Positions 29,921-38,979 of a stretch of 64,000 nt of DNA are shown here, piece after piece. Source of the DNA: Vreelandella profundi (lineage in GTDB: Bacteria > Pseudomonadota > Gammaproteobacteria > Pseudomonadales > Halomonadaceae); assembly GCF_019722725.1 (NCBI RefSeq), contig NZ_CP077941.1, forward strand, positions 2,232,001 through 2,296,000. Direction: 5' to 3'. Made by a program: the position numbers and the translations under genes. Each line of letters opens with the position of its first letter. Position 1 is the stretch's first letter. The notes below the pieces were generated by a model, which was not told the DNA's origin, searched no databases, and worked only from the letters and a program-made list of their open reading frames with translations.

Positions 29921-30324
29921 TGGCCTTGGGTCCTACCCAACGCGTCTTCTCTGCCGCCAAACGCTTGCTGAACTCGCTAATTGCTAATAGCGAAACCCGC
30001 CTGCGTTTGGCGGTACTAGAATTAGAAGAAGAGCGTTCTCGCCTAGCCGTTTTGCTTCTTTTGGCAGGGGCGAGTTTGGTGCTGCTGCTACTAGGCATTG
30101 CCACCTTGACGGCACTGGTTGTTGTGCTGTTTTGGGATACCTACCGCTTAACGGCTATTGGTATCAGCGCCGCCGTTCTGATAGGCGCCAGCTTGCTACT
30201 AGCGGTCATTGCTATTCGCCAGTCTAAGCGTCATTCGCTCTTGAAAGAAACGCTTAAACAGCTTGCGGCTGATAGGACGTTACTTGAGGAGCCCGGTAAT
30301 GAAACCATCCGCAAAAACAGCTAA
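29920..30324 (+). CDS. Phage holin family / YqjE-type membrane protein
   Basis: 134 residues with an amphipathic N-terminal part (residues 1-45) and two membrane helices (about 47-72 and 78-103), matching YqjE (holin superfamily III-like in name only). There is no lysis gene nearby, so this is not a phage cassette. It overlaps the DUF883 stop by one base and the next gene by 26 bases, so the three are made together. Confidence 0.85.
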   Translation: MALGPTQRVFSAAKRLLNSLIANSETRLRLAVLELEEERSRLAVLLLLAGASLVLLLLGIATLTALVVVLFWDTYRLTAIGISAAVLIGASLLLAVIAIRQSKRHSLLKETLKQLAADRTLLEEPGNETIRKNS

Positions 30325-30610
30325 ACCGCCAGCTCAGCCTCAGAGTCGCTCTCAGCGCAAAGCAGAGCTACTTGCTAAGCTGGAGCAGCAGCGTGTGGAT
30401 ATCTTAATAGAAAGCACGTTTTTGCAGCAGGCCACCTCACCGCTCGACAGGAGCTGGAAAAGTTTCAAGCTACCTCTTTATATTATAGGCGGGGTTGCTA
30501 CGCTGAAATTGGTGCGCCATCCCGGAGGCGCTATGGCGGCAGGCAGAAAAGCGCTTGCGGGCTATATGCTTTTTAAAAAGCTTAAACTGTTAGCCAAAGT
30601 GGCCACTTAA
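30299..30610 (+). CDS. YqjK-like small protein
   Basis: 103 residues. Basic, proline-rich N-terminus, a helical middle (RKAELLAKLEQQR) and a short hydrophobic segment (LPLYIIGGVATLKLV). Position third after DUF883 and YqjE matches the yqjD-yqjE-yqjK order; the sequence itself is weakly conserved. Start is the ATG at 30299 with GAGGAG 8 bases upstream, inside the yqjE frame. An upstream ATG in frame at 30263 is unlikely. Confidence 0.75.
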   Translation: MKPSAKTAKPPAQPQSRSQRKAELLAKLEQQRVDILIESTFLQQATSPLDRSWKSFKLPLYIIGGVATLKLVRHPGGAMAAGRKALAGYMLFKKLKLLAKVAT

Positions 30611-30700
30611 TTAGCCAATGATGCTCTAGCGTAGCCGCAGGCTTTATCCAATGTTGAATAGGCTAAAAGGCATCGTTAGCAAGCCGCTGATTGGCGTGAT

Positions 30701-30749
30701 TCGGCGAAAAGACTTCGTTTACTTGCTGTAAACGAGAATTTTTCGCCGA
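30701..30749. terminator. Two-tier hairpin between the yqjDEK-type operon and the flavoprotein gene
   Basis: Outer stem 10 bp (TCGGCGAAAA at 30701-30710 with TTTTCGCCGA at 30740-30749), a 4x4 internal loop, inner stem 8 bp (TCGTTTAC at 30715-30722 with GTAAACGA at 30728-30735), 5-base loop. It lies between convergent genes. A/T flanks on both sides fit a bidirectional terminator. The symmetry is longer than a terminator needs, so it could also be a dispersed repeat. Confidence 0.6.
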
Positions 30750-30797
30750 TTTTCGTTATAACCAATGATTTAAGCACAGCAATCCATTGGCCAGACC

Positions 30798-31982
30798 CTA
30801 ACAGGATTGCCCACAGGCTACGCCACTGGCCCACGCCCACTGGAAGTTGTATCCCCCCAGTTCGCCCGTCACATCCAAAACCTCACCGATAAAACGCAGT
30901 TGCGGCAAGCCCTTAACTTCAAAGGTCTTTGACGACAGCTGATCGGTATTAACACCTCCCATCGTCACCTCTGCAGTCCGCCACCCTTCGGTGCCCGCTG
31001 GCTTTAGTTGCCAAGCATTCAGCCTATGCGCCCACGCATCCAAGGCCTGATTAGAGTAGTGAGCCAACGGCTGTGCGGCATCATCCTCGGGATACCACTC
31101 TAATAATGATTGGGCCAGGCGTTTAGGGAAGCGTTCGCCTAGCCATGTGGAAAGCTGGCGTTTGGGCGTATGCAGGCGAGCATCGCGCAAGGCATCAGCC
31201 GCGTTTTCACCCGGGAGTAAATCAATGCTGATACCCTGCCCTGGCTCCCAAACGCTGGATACCTGCAGCATGCCGGGGCCTGATAAACCGCGGTGGGTAA
31301 ATAACATGGGTTCTACAAATCGGCGTTCGCCGGCACTTACCGCCACCGGCACACTGACGCCTGACAGCTGGGCCGCGCGGTCTTTCCATGTATCGCTTAG
31401 CGTAAAAGGCACTAGCCCAGGCCGCGTCGTTAAAACGTCTAAACCAAACTGACGGGCCAGGTCGTAGCCAAACCCTGTCGCACCCATAGTAGGAATCGAA
31501 AGCCCGCCGGTGGCCACCACGACCACGCCAGCATCAATCGCGCCCGCCGACGTGTTAAGCCGCATAGCGTCGCCTTGTTGCTCTACGGCGCTGATCTGTG
31601 TACTCAGCTGAATATCAACCCCTGCCCATTCGCACTCGGTTATCAGTGTGCGAACGATTTCTTTGGCCGAGACAGCGCAAAATAACTGGCCTGGTGTTTT
31701 CTCGACGTACTCAACACCGTGCCGTTCTATCAGCTCAACAAAGTGCTCAGGACGGTACCGTTGAAGTGCCGAGATGCAAAAGTACGGATTTAGGGAGTAA
31801 AAGTGCTGTGGCGTAGTGCCAAGATTGGTAAAGTTGCAACGGCCGCCGCCGGACATCAAAATCTTTTTGCCCGCTTTATTCGCATGATCAAGCACTAAGG
31901 TTCGTTTGCCGGCATAGCCCGCTTGAGCAGCACACATCAACCCAGCGGCTCCAGCGCCGATAACGACAACGTCATAAATCAT
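30798..31982 (-). CDS. HI0933-family NAD(P)/FAD-dependent oxidoreductase (YhiN-like)
   Basis: Soluble flavoprotein of 394 residues, HI0933/YhiN group (BaiN-like in other annotations). N-terminal FAD fold YDVVVIGAGAAGLMCA, then KKILMSGGGRCNFTN, the family hallmark, VVATGGLSIPTMGATGFGYDLA, and at the C-terminus GGVNTDQLSSKTFEV, GLRFIGEVLDVTGELGGYNFQWAWASG in part. Substrate unknown. Start is the ATG at 31982; a further in-frame start at 32024 adds 14 residues lacking family similarity. It is divergent from the RND adaptor gene. Confidence 0.87.
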   Translation of the reverse strand: MIYDVVVIGAGAAGLMCAAQAGYAGKRTLVLDHANKAGKKILMSGGGRCNFTNLGTTPQHFYSLNPYFCISALQRYRPEHFVELIERHGVEYVEKTPGQLFCAVSAKEIVRTLITECEWAGVDIQLSTQISAVEQQGDAMRLNTSAGAIDAGVVVVATGGLSIPTMGATGFGYDLARQFGLDVLTTRPGLVPFTLSDTWKDRAAQLSGVSVPVAVSAGERRFVEPMLFTHRGLSGPGMLQVSSVWEPGQGISIDLLPGENAADALRDARLHTPKRQLSTWLGERFPKRLAQSLLEWYPEDDAAQPLAHYSNQALDAWAHRLNAWQLKPAGTEGWRTAEVTMGGVNTDQLSSKTFEVKGLPQLRFIGEVLDVTGELGGYNFQWAWASGVACGQSC

Positions 31983-32075
31983 AAAAAACTGCTCATAAAA
32001 GGGCCACTTACTCTGTACAAACAAACATTCTAACAGGGTCCGGGCTTAAAATTATTGACTAACAATGAGATAAAT

Positions 32076-33158
32076 ATGCACTTTCCCTTTCGCCGACGAC
32101 TATTTTCGCGACTCATTCTAGTTACTCTCACCCTACTGTTATCCAGTGCAACGTTTGCTCAACTACCCCCCTCGGTCATCGGCACGCGCGCGGTTATGAC
32201 CACATGGTCGGATCCTTTAGAAGCATTAGGCACGCTCAGTGCGGAGGAAAGCGTCGTGCTATCCACCACGGTGACCGAGATCGTTGCCCAGATCAATTTC
32301 GAAGACGGCGAGCAGGTTGAAGAAGGGCAGCTACTCATCCGCTTGGATGATACCGAAGAGCAGGCTCAGCTAAGATCCTCTCAGGCACTACGCGATGAAA
32401 GACGCAATACCTCGACACGCGCCTCTCAATTACAAGAACGTAACTTGGCAGCCAGAGCCGACGTTGAAGACAGCCAATCGCGGCTGCGCCAAGCAGAAGC
32501 CGATATTCAAGCCATAGAAGCCCGGCTGGCAAATTATCAGCTGCGCGCCCCCTTCAGCGGTCGCGTTGGGTTTCGCAATATCAGCATCGGCGCGCTGGTA
32601 ACACCAGGAATGGAGCTGGTAACGCTCGATAAACTCGATGTAATGAAGCTCGACTTCAGCGTACCGGAAGTGTTTCTAGGCCGAATCTCTCCAGGCCTAA
32701 TGCTACATACCGCCACCGCCACGTACCCTGACGATATTTTTAACGGTCAAATCGCCACCATTGGCACACGCGTGGACCCCGTTACGCGCAGCGTTAATGT
32801 GCGCGCAATACTCGACAATGCCGATGGCCGGCTACGGCCGGGAATGTTAATGCAAGTCATTGTTCAGCAGCGGGTCCGCGACGCGGTGGTGATTCCAGAA
32901 GCCGCCATTGAGCCCAGCGGTGACCGCCACTCCATCATGGTCATCGAGCAAAGCGAAGGCAGCACGCGCCTAACCAAGCGGGTTGTTTCGATTGGAGAAA
33001 GGCGTTACGGCGAAGTTGAAATTCTCGAAGGCCTGGCCGCCGACGAACTCGTGGTGGTTCATGGGCTGCAGCTTGCCCGGGACGGCCAAGAGGCACGTCT
33101 GCTTGGTATCGTTGATGATGAAACCAGCCTTCGAGCGCTGCTAGAGGCTGACCGCTAA
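32076..33158 (+). CDS. RND efflux periplasmic adaptor (HlyD/MFP family)
   Basis: Membrane-fusion protein linking the RND pump to an outer-membrane channel. 360 residues. Signal peptide or anchor about 1-28, half-lipoyl motif near residue 85 (EEGQLLIRLDD), a helical hairpin about 95-150, second lipoyl half YQLRAPFSGRVGFRNISIG, then beta-barrel and membrane-proximal domains. Start is the ATG at 32076 (weak GAGAT upstream); a TTG at 32055 is possible. The stop overlaps the pump ATG (TAATG). No outer-membrane factor gene is present. Confidence 0.92.
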   Translation: MHFPFRRRLFSRLILVTLTLLLSSATFAQLPPSVIGTRAVMTTWSDPLEALGTLSAEESVVLSTTVTEIVAQINFEDGEQVEEGQLLIRLDDTEEQAQLRSSQALRDERRNTSTRASQLQERNLAARADVEDSQSRLRQAEADIQAIEARLANYQLRAPFSGRVGFRNISIGALVTPGMELVTLDKLDVMKLDFSVPEVFLGRISPGLMLHTATATYPDDIFNGQIATIGTRVDPVTRSVNVRAILDNADGRLRPGMLMQVIVQQRVRDAVVIPEAAIEPSGDRHSIMVIEQSEGSTRLTKRVVSIGERRYGEVEILEGLAADELVVVHGLQLARDGQEARLLGIVDDETSLRALLEADR

Positions 33159-36100
33159 TGCGATTATCGGATATTTCCGTTCAGCGGCCGGTGCTAGCGA
33201 TGGTCATCGCAGCGCTCATTATTGCCTTTGGTTTAATGGCGCTTAATCGCCTGCCGCTACAAGAATACCCGACCATTGACCCGCCGGTAGTCACGATTGA
33301 CACCCGCTATCCTGGCGCGTCCGCAAGCGTCGTTGAAACTCGCATTACCCAGGTACTTGAAGACCGCATTGCCGGGGTGGAAGGCATTGATCTCATTACC
33401 TCGCAAAGCGAGGATGGCCGCTCTCGGATTGAAATAGAATTCTCTTTAGATATGGATATCGATGCCGCTGCCAATGATATCCGCGATCGCATTTCCGGGG
33501 CGCTGCGCAACCTGCCCGATGACGCAGACAGTCCTGAAGTCACTAAAGCCGACAGCAGCGAAGAAATCGTTGTGTGGCTGAGCCTTTCTGGGGAAGACTA
33601 CTCGATTACCGAACTGACCGACTACGCTAACCGCTTCTTGGTCGACAGCCTTTCTGTTCAGCCAGGCGTGGCACGCGTACGCGTCGGTGGCGGCAGCGAC
33701 TACGCCATGCGCGTCTGGGTTAATCGCAATGCGCTAGCCGCGCGTGGATTAACGGTCAGCGATATTGAAGATTCACTACGTGCAGAAAATGTCGAACTGC
33801 CGGCAGGCTCGATTGAATCACAGGATCGTCAGTTTATTGTTCGCCTTCCGCGCAGCTTTGCCAGTGCCGAAGACTTTCAGCGTCTGGCGCTCAATCAGGG
33901 TGACAATGGCTATCTTGTGCGTCTTGCTGACGTTGCACGCGTCGAAGTGGGCGCCGTTGAAGACCGCACGGTATTCCGCTCCAACGGAGTACCCATGGTA
34001 GGCCTTGGCATGATCATGCAATCAACAGCCAACGTCATAGAGCTATCTGATGCGGTAAAAATAGAGCTTGAACGCCTGCAAGGTACCCTGCCAGAAGGCA
34101 TGTCGCTGAGTTTAGATTACGACGCGTCGCTGTTTGTCTCTGGCGCGATTGATCAGGTAGTCATGACGCTATTTATTGCCATGGGCCTGGTTGTGGTCGT
34201 GATCTTTCTGTTTTTAGGCAATCTACGCACGACCTTGGTGCCCGCTGTTACCGTACCTATAGCGGTTATTGGTGCGTTTACCGCCCTTGCCGCGATGAAC
34301 TTCTCGATCAATCTACTCACCCTGCTTGCCCTGGTGCTGGCGATTGGCCTGATTGTGGATGATGCCATCGTGGTGCTTGAGAACATTAATCGTCGTATGC
34401 ACGACTATGGTGAAACGCCCCTCGTTGCGGCCTTTCGCGGCACTCGGCAAATTGCCTTTGCGGTGATCGCCACCACCCTCGTGCTCGTCGCCGTTTTCGT
34501 ACCCCTAAGCATGCTGCAAGGCGATATTGGGCGGCTGTTTTCCGAATTCGCGCTCACCATGGCTGCGGCGGTCGTTATCTCTACGTTATTAGCGCTGACG
34601 CTAACGCCGATGATGGCCTCCAAAATTCTTAAGCCCGGTATGCATGATAGCCGTATCGGTAAGTCTGTACAGTGGCTGCTTAACGGCACGCAGCGCCGCT
34701 ATCAAACATCCTTGGAGTGGATGCTCAAAATGCGCTGGCTGGTCGTGGCTATGTTTATCCTGCTTATTGCCGCCACCGCTTGGCTCGCTACGGCTTTGCC
34801 GAATGAATACACGCCACAGGAAGATCGCGGCAACTTCATCGTGTTAGTCAACGGGCCAGAAGGCGCTACCTTCAGCTACATGATGGATTACATGGACGAA
34901 ATTGAGGCCCGGCTGGCGCCCATGGTCGCCAGTGGCGAACTGGAGCGCGTGGTGGTTCGAGCCCCACGCGGCTACGGCAATATTGAGAACTTCAATAGCG
35001 GCTTTATTATTGTCAATATGGCCGACTGGGGAAGCCGACGCAGTGCGTGGGAAATTATGGCCGAGGTGCGCCAGACTCTTAGCAGGCTGCCAGGCGTGCA
35101 GGCCTTCCCGGTCATGCGCCAAGGCTTTGGCCAGCGCACTCAAAAACCGGTGCAGTTCGTGCTGGGAGGCGGGACCTACGAACAGCTTGCGCGCTGGCGC
35201 GATACGCTGATCGACCACGTGCGTGAAAACAATCCGAACCTGATGGCGCTAGAGAGCAACTACAACGAAACCCAGCCGCAGCTACGCGTGGATATTAACT
35301 ACCAGCGGGCCGCTGCGCTAGGCGTCACCGTCACTGAAATAGGCCGAACGTTAGAAGTATTGCTGGGTGGGCGCAATGTCACCCGCTATGTTGACGATGG
35401 TGAAGAGTACGATGTGATTTTAGAGGGCGATCGCAGTAGCCAGAACAGCCCGCGCGCGCTGGATAACATTCAGGTGCGCTCGGCACGCTCAGGTGAACTC
35501 ATCCCACTGGCCAGCCTAGTCACGCTTTCTGACTTTGCGGGCGCCAGCACGTTGAACCGCTTTGACCGCATTAGATCAATCACCATTGAAGCCAACCTAG
35601 CCGACGGTTATCCCCTGGGTGAAGCGTTAGCTTACTTGCAAGAAAGTGCTGCTGAGCTGCTGCCGGCCGAAGCGCAAACCAATGTGGCAGGCGCCTCGCG
35701 TGACTTCCAACAGGCCAGTGGCGCCACCGCCTTCCTACTGATATTCGGGGCGCTGGTGGTCTTTTTAGTGCTAGCGGCGCAGTTTGAAAGCCTTATTCAC
35801 CCCTTTGTCATCATGCTCACAGTGCCATTAGCCATGAGTGGCGCTTTACTTGCCCTACTGCTCAGCGGCCAGTCGCTGAATATCTACAGCCAGGTGGGGC
35901 TAGTACTACTGATTGGTTTGGCGGCTAAGAACGGTATTTTGATTGTCGAGTTTGCCAACCAGCTGCGCGATGAAGGCCATGCTTTCAGAACGGCGTTAAT
36001 TGAAGCCTCAGTGACACGCCTGAGGCCTATTTTGATGACCGCGGTGACCACAATGGCCGGCGCCATCCCGCTGATAATTTCAACCGGGCCTGGCGCAGAA

Positions 36101-36310
36101 TCGCGCCTGGTTATCGGCACCGTGATTATGGCGGGCGTGGGTTCGGCAACGCTGTTTACACTCTTTGTCGTTCCCGTGGCTTACGACCTGCTGGCACGCT
36201 ATACAGGCTCGCCAGGAGCTGTGAAGCGCCAGCTAGAAGACGAAATAGCCGGTGCTTCCAACACCCTAGATTCAACCCGTCAGGTGCAAAGCGAGACGCC
36301 GGAGCGCTAA
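33158..36310 (+). CDS. RND family efflux pump permease
   Basis: Proton-driven inner-membrane exporter, 1050 residues, hydrophobe/amphiphile (HAE-1) type as in AcrB/MexB relatives. N-terminus MRLSDISVQRPVLAMVIAAL; two large periplasmic loops; TM4 with IGLIVDDAIVVLENI containing the proton-relay Asp pair; GQSLNIYSQVGLVLLIGLAAKNGILIVEFAN in two adjoining segments near TM10. Substrates cannot be predicted; solvents, dyes, detergents or drugs are typical. It forms a two-gene operon with the adaptor and ends at a strong terminator. Confidence 0.94.
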   Translation: MRLSDISVQRPVLAMVIAALIIAFGLMALNRLPLQEYPTIDPPVVTIDTRYPGASASVVETRITQVLEDRIAGVEGIDLITSQSEDGRSRIEIEFSLDMDIDAAANDIRDRISGALRNLPDDADSPEVTKADSSEEIVVWLSLSGEDYSITELTDYANRFLVDSLSVQPGVARVRVGGGSDYAMRVWVNRNALAARGLTVSDIEDSLRAENVELPAGSIESQDRQFIVRLPRSFASAEDFQRLALNQGDNGYLVRLADVARVEVGAVEDRTVFRSNGVPMVGLGMIMQSTANVIELSDAVKIELERLQGTLPEGMSLSLDYDASLFVSGAIDQVVMTLFIAMGLVVVVIFLFLGNLRTTLVPAVTVPIAVIGAFTALAAMNFSINLLTLLALVLAIGLIVDDAIVVLENINRRMHDYGETPLVAAFRGTRQIAFAVIATTLVLVAVFVPLSMLQGDIGRLFSEFALTMAAAVVISTLLALTLTPMMASKILKPGMHDSRIGKSVQWLLNGTQRRYQTSLEWMLKMRWLVVAMFILLIAATAWLATALPNEYTPQEDRGNFIVLVNGPEGATFSYMMDYMDEIEARLAPMVASGELERVVVRAPRGYGNIENFNSGFIIVNMADWGSRRSAWEIMAEVRQTLSRLPGVQAFPVMRQGFGQRTQKPVQFVLGGGTYEQLARWRDTLIDHVRENNPNLMALESNYNETQPQLRVDINYQRAAALGVTVTEIGRTLEVLLGGRNVTRYVDDGEEYDVILEGDRSSQNSPRALDNIQVRSARSGELIPLASLVTLSDFAGASTLNRFDRIRSITIEANLADGYPLGEALAYLQESAAELLPAEAQTNVAGASRDFQQASGATAFLLIFGALVVFLVLAAQFESLIHPFVIMLTVPLAMSGALLALLLSGQSLNIYSQVGLVLLIGLAAKNGILIVEFANQLRDEGHAFRTALIEASVTRLRPILMTAVTTMAGAIPLIISTGPGAESRLVIGTVIMAGVGSATLFTLFVVPVAYDLLARYTGSPGAVKRQLEDEIAGASNTLDSTRQVQSETPER

Positions 36311-36325
36311 CAGCCGCTGACAAAA

Positions 36326-36352
36326 AAGGGCGTTCCATCACGGAACGCCCTT
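36326..36352. terminator. Bidirectional intrinsic terminator after the RND pump
   Basis: Perfect 11-bp stem (AAGGGCGTTCC at 36326-36336 with GGAACGCCCTT at 36342-36352), 5-base loop, with a run of A on the left giving a T-tail for the minus-strand gene and TTAATA on the right for the pump operon. It sits between convergent genes. Confidence 0.85.
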
Positions 36353-36378
36353 AATACAGCATGTTTCAAGCCTGGTGA

Positions 36379-36807
36379 TTATTCACACTCACCGACATGC
36401 TCACCTGCAATGACCGTATTCATGCTCAGCTCACCCATTGGAGACTGGGTAAGGATATCGACGTTGCCTTCAATCAGCTCGCCCATAAAACGCATTTCGC
36501 CATCAATCGTCGCTTCACCGCCTTCAGCACGGCATACCATGCTATAGGTTAGGCCATCGGCGTTCATATCTTGGTCAAGCAACTCACAGCCTTCTTCTTC
36601 TTCGATAAAGCCAAACTCTGACCCATCAAGCTCTTCTTGAGTGATGCACTGGCGCTCGGTTTCCGTTTGATCCGGAATTTCCATTTCGCCACTGATGCTG
36701 GTGGTGCTCACAAATTCCCACTCACCAGGCTTCACGTTAGGAGTCTCAGCCAACGCGATCATCGGAAAGGCCACCAGGGCCGCTACTGCCATGTTACGTA
36801 ACATCAT
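36379..36807 (-). CDS. DUF3617 family periplasmic protein
   Basis: 142 residues with a signal peptide ending at about residue 22 (ALA), then VKPGEWEFVSTTSISGEMEIP, typical of DUF3617. Four cysteines (in RQCITQEEL, GCELL, MVCRAEGG and the C-terminal GECE) probably form two disulfides in the periplasm. Very acidic, as expected for an exported protein of a halophile. Start chosen at the ATG at 36807 with GAGAG upstream; a GTG at 36819 is also in frame. Function unknown. Confidence 0.82.
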   Translation of the reverse strand: MMLRNMAVAALVAFPMIALAETPNVKPGEWEFVSTTSISGEMEIPDQTETERQCITQEELDGSEFGFIEEEEGCELLDQDMNADGLTYSMVCRAEGGEATIDGEMRFMGELIEGNVDILTQSPMGELSMNTVIAGEHVGECE

Positions 36808-36936
36808 CGCTACTCTCACTGCGTTGCTTTAGGAAACTGCGAATATCCTACCTGATTCCATTCAACGATGCCTCACCTAGCCATCACACTGCTACACTTA
36901 AGCATTATGATACACCTGCTTAAAAGGTAGTTAACG

Positions 36937-37146
36937 ATGCAAGACGACGCCCTGGTTAATTATGATTTCCACTGCCCTTACTGCGATTCACCCCTAACCT
37001 TTGTGATTGATGTCTCTCAGGGCAGCCACGACACGTGGGAAGACTGCCATCAGTGCTGCTCACCTATCCAACTGCAGATTATCGTCTCGCCGATGAATGG
37101 CGAACTTGAAAGCGTTGTGGCGGGCCGCGATGACGACGTTATGTGA
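36937..37146 (+). CDS. CPXCG motif-containing cysteine-rich protein
   Basis: 69-residue zinc-ribbon-like protein. Two cysteine pairs, C13-PY-C16 and C37-HQ-C40 (then C41), probably hold one metal ion; the second motif reads CHQCC rather than the usual CxxCC-type ending with Gly. Family function unknown. ATG at 36937 preceded by AAAGG. It converges on potI with a 6-base gap. Confidence 0.85.
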   Translation: MQDDALVNYDFHCPYCDSPLTFVIDVSQGSHDTWEDCHQCCSPIQLQIIVSPMNGELESVVAGRDDDVM

Positions 37147-37152
37147 CGATAA

Positions 37153-37992
37153 CTAAGCCGTGTCGTCCTGCTTAAGGGCCAATTTGCGTTTAGTTTCACT
37201 GCGCCGCATAAAGAACCACGCCAATAGCGTCGCTAGCGACACCACCAAAATAATCAGCGTAGCCAGCGCATTAATTTTCGGCGACACGCCCAGGCGCACG
37301 GATGAAAATACCACCATCGGTAGCGTATTTGCTCCAGGGCCTGAGACAAAGCTGGCAATCACCAAATCATCGAGCGACAGTGTAAAGGCCAGCAGCCAGC
37401 CAGCGGCCAGCGCTGGCGCAATAATCGGCAGCGTGATTAAAAAGAACGTTTTCAACGGCGGCGAGCCTAAATCCATAGCGGCTTCTTCAATTGAACGATC
37501 TACTTCGCGTAGCCGAGCGGCCACCACTACCGCGACATAGGCACTGCAAAAGGTCGTATGGGCAATCCAGATAGTCGCCATACCTCGGTCGGCAGGCCAC
37601 CCAGTAATCTGCGCCATTTGCACGAACAGCAACAGCAACGACAGCCCGGTAATAACCTCAGGCATGACCAGCGGCGCGGTAACCATACTGGAAAGCGCCG
37701 TTTTACCTCTAAAGTGCCCATAGCGCGTCATCACAAAGGCCGCTACGGTGCCCAGGCAAACCGCCATGCTCGCCGCGAAGAAAGCGATTTTCAGGCTTGT
37801 CCACACGGCCGATAAAATCTGCTGATCCCGGAACAGCTCGCCATACCATTTGGTTGAAAAACCAGACCATACCGTGACCAGCTTTGACTCATTAAACGAA
37901 TAGACGACCAGCACCACCATCGGCAGATACAGAAACAGCAGCCCAAGCACCAGCATGACCGTCGAAAAGTTAATCCGCCGCACAAACCTCAT
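37153..37992 (-). CDS. potI: Putrescine ABC transporter permease PotI
   Basis: Second channel subunit of the polyamine importer, 279 residues with about six membrane helices. EAA loop: EEAAMDLGSPPLKTFFLITLP; TAPLVMPEVITGLSLLLLF and SLDDLVIASFVSGPG are typical of PotC/PotI. The ATG (37992-37990) has only a poor ribosome site, but it overlaps the TGA of a 5-codon mini-ORF as ATGA, so it may depend on coupling to potH. Last gene of potFGHI. Confidence 0.92.
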   Translation of the reverse strand: MRFVRRINFSTVMLVLGLLFLYLPMVVLVVYSFNESKLVTVWSGFSTKWYGELFRDQQILSAVWTSLKIAFFAASMAVCLGTVAAFVMTRYGHFRGKTALSSMVTAPLVMPEVITGLSLLLLFVQMAQITGWPADRGMATIWIAHTTFCSAYVAVVVAARLREVDRSIEEAAMDLGSPPLKTFFLITLPIIAPALAAGWLLAFTLSLDDLVIASFVSGPGANTLPMVVFSSVRLGVSPKINALATLIILVVSLATLLAWFFMRRSETKRKLALKQDDTA

Positions 37993-38031
37993 TCTTTATC
38001 GCTCATTATTCATCACTCATTATTCAAACAT
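37988..38031 (-). promoter_or_regulatory. Mini-ORF ladder and 14-bp tandem triplication linking potH to potI
   Basis: Three 14-bp units (38029-38016, 38015-38002 and 38001-37988 on the minus strand). Reading minus: after the potH TAG (38037-38035) comes ATG TTT GAA TAA (38031-38020), whose TAA overlaps the ATG of ATG AGT GAT GAA TAA (38020-38006), whose TAA overlaps the ATG of ATG AGC GAT AAA GAA TGA (38006-37989), whose TGA overlaps the potI ATG at 37992. Each step is a TAATG or ATGA junction. This could hand terminating ribosomes from potH to potI; the role is inference, the layout is direct. Confidence 0.6.
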
Positions 38032-38034
38032 CCA

Positions 38035-38943
38035 CTATCCAAGTTCCCGGGACTGATAGCGATGGAACCAGACGATGGGCACCAGCAACAGCAATAACAT
38101 GACGATGGCTAGCGCCGAGGCGACAGGCCAATCCCGGTTAAGGAAAAACTCCTCCCACAGCACTTTACCAATCATTAACGTATCGGGGCCGCCAAGCAGC
38201 TCAGGAATGACAAACTCCCCTACTGCCGGTATAAACACCAACATTGAGCCTGCCACAATGCCGCCCATCGAAAGCGGTAGGGTCACTTTAAAAAAGGTAT
38301 TCAGCTTACGCGAACCAAGGTCGGCCGCGGCTTCAAGCAGCGAGTTATCCAAGCGCGTGAGATGGGCATACAGTGGCAACACCATAAACGGCAGGTAGGC
38401 ATAAACGATGCCGATAGTAACCGCGAACTGAGTATTCATCATGCGCAGGGGCGACTCTATGAGTCCTAGCCCCATCAGCAAATTATTGATTAGACCGCTG
38501 TTGCTTAAAATACCCATCCAGGCATAGACGCGAATCAAAAATGAGGTCCATGACGGTAGCATCACGAGCAGCAGTAAAAGCAGTTGCCAGCGCGCTGGCG
38601 CCCGCGCCATGGCATAGGCCATCGGATAACCAATCAGCAAACAGGCCGCGGTGGAGATAAACGCTGTTTTTACTGAGCCCCAATAAGCGGCGATATACAG
38701 CGAATCGGAGAGCAGAAAAATATAATTGCCCACATTCAGAAATACATGCAGGGTTTGATCAGCGTATTCCAGTAACGGGCCATAAGGTGGAATGGCCACC
38801 GCCGCATCGGACAGGCTGATTTTGAGCACGAGCGCAAAAGGCAGCAAGAAAAACAGTGCCAACCAAACTAGCGGCAGCGCGATCACCGCCCGACGCCCCA
38901 GCTGCAAACGTTTGAGCAGCGCTGAAGAACGAGATGGCTTCAT
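38035..38943 (-). CDS. potH: Putrescine ABC transporter permease PotH
   Basis: First channel subunit of the polyamine importer, 302 residues, about six membrane helices. The EAA loop is LLEAAADLGSRKLNTFFKVTLP; MLPSWTSFLIRVYAWMGIL and VGEFVIPELLGGPDTLMIG are signature stretches of PotB/PotH. ATG at 38943, 36 bases after potG, with GGAG-like AGGAGATTGCC upstream. Followed by the mini-ORF ladder into potI. Confidence 0.93.
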   Translation of the reverse strand: MKPSRSSALLKRLQLGRRAVIALPLVWLALFFLLPFALVLKISLSDAAVAIPPYGPLLEYADQTLHVFLNVGNYIFLLSDSLYIAAYWGSVKTAFISTAACLLIGYPMAYAMARAPARWQLLLLLLVMLPSWTSFLIRVYAWMGILSNSGLINNLLMGLGLIESPLRMMNTQFAVTIGIVYAYLPFMVLPLYAHLTRLDNSLLEAAADLGSRKLNTFFKVTLPLSMGGIVAGSMLVFIPAVGEFVIPELLGGPDTLMIGKVLWEEFFLNRDWPVASALAIVMLLLLLVPIVWFHRYQSRELG

Positions 38944-38979
38944 TTAAGGCAATCTCCTCGCATAAAAAAATGCACTCAT

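Noticed and set aside
29920..30324. Phage holin annotation suggesting a prophage or lysis cassette
   Set aside because: The gene sits in a conserved DUF883-YqjE-YqjK operon, with no endolysin, integrase or structural phage genes nearby.
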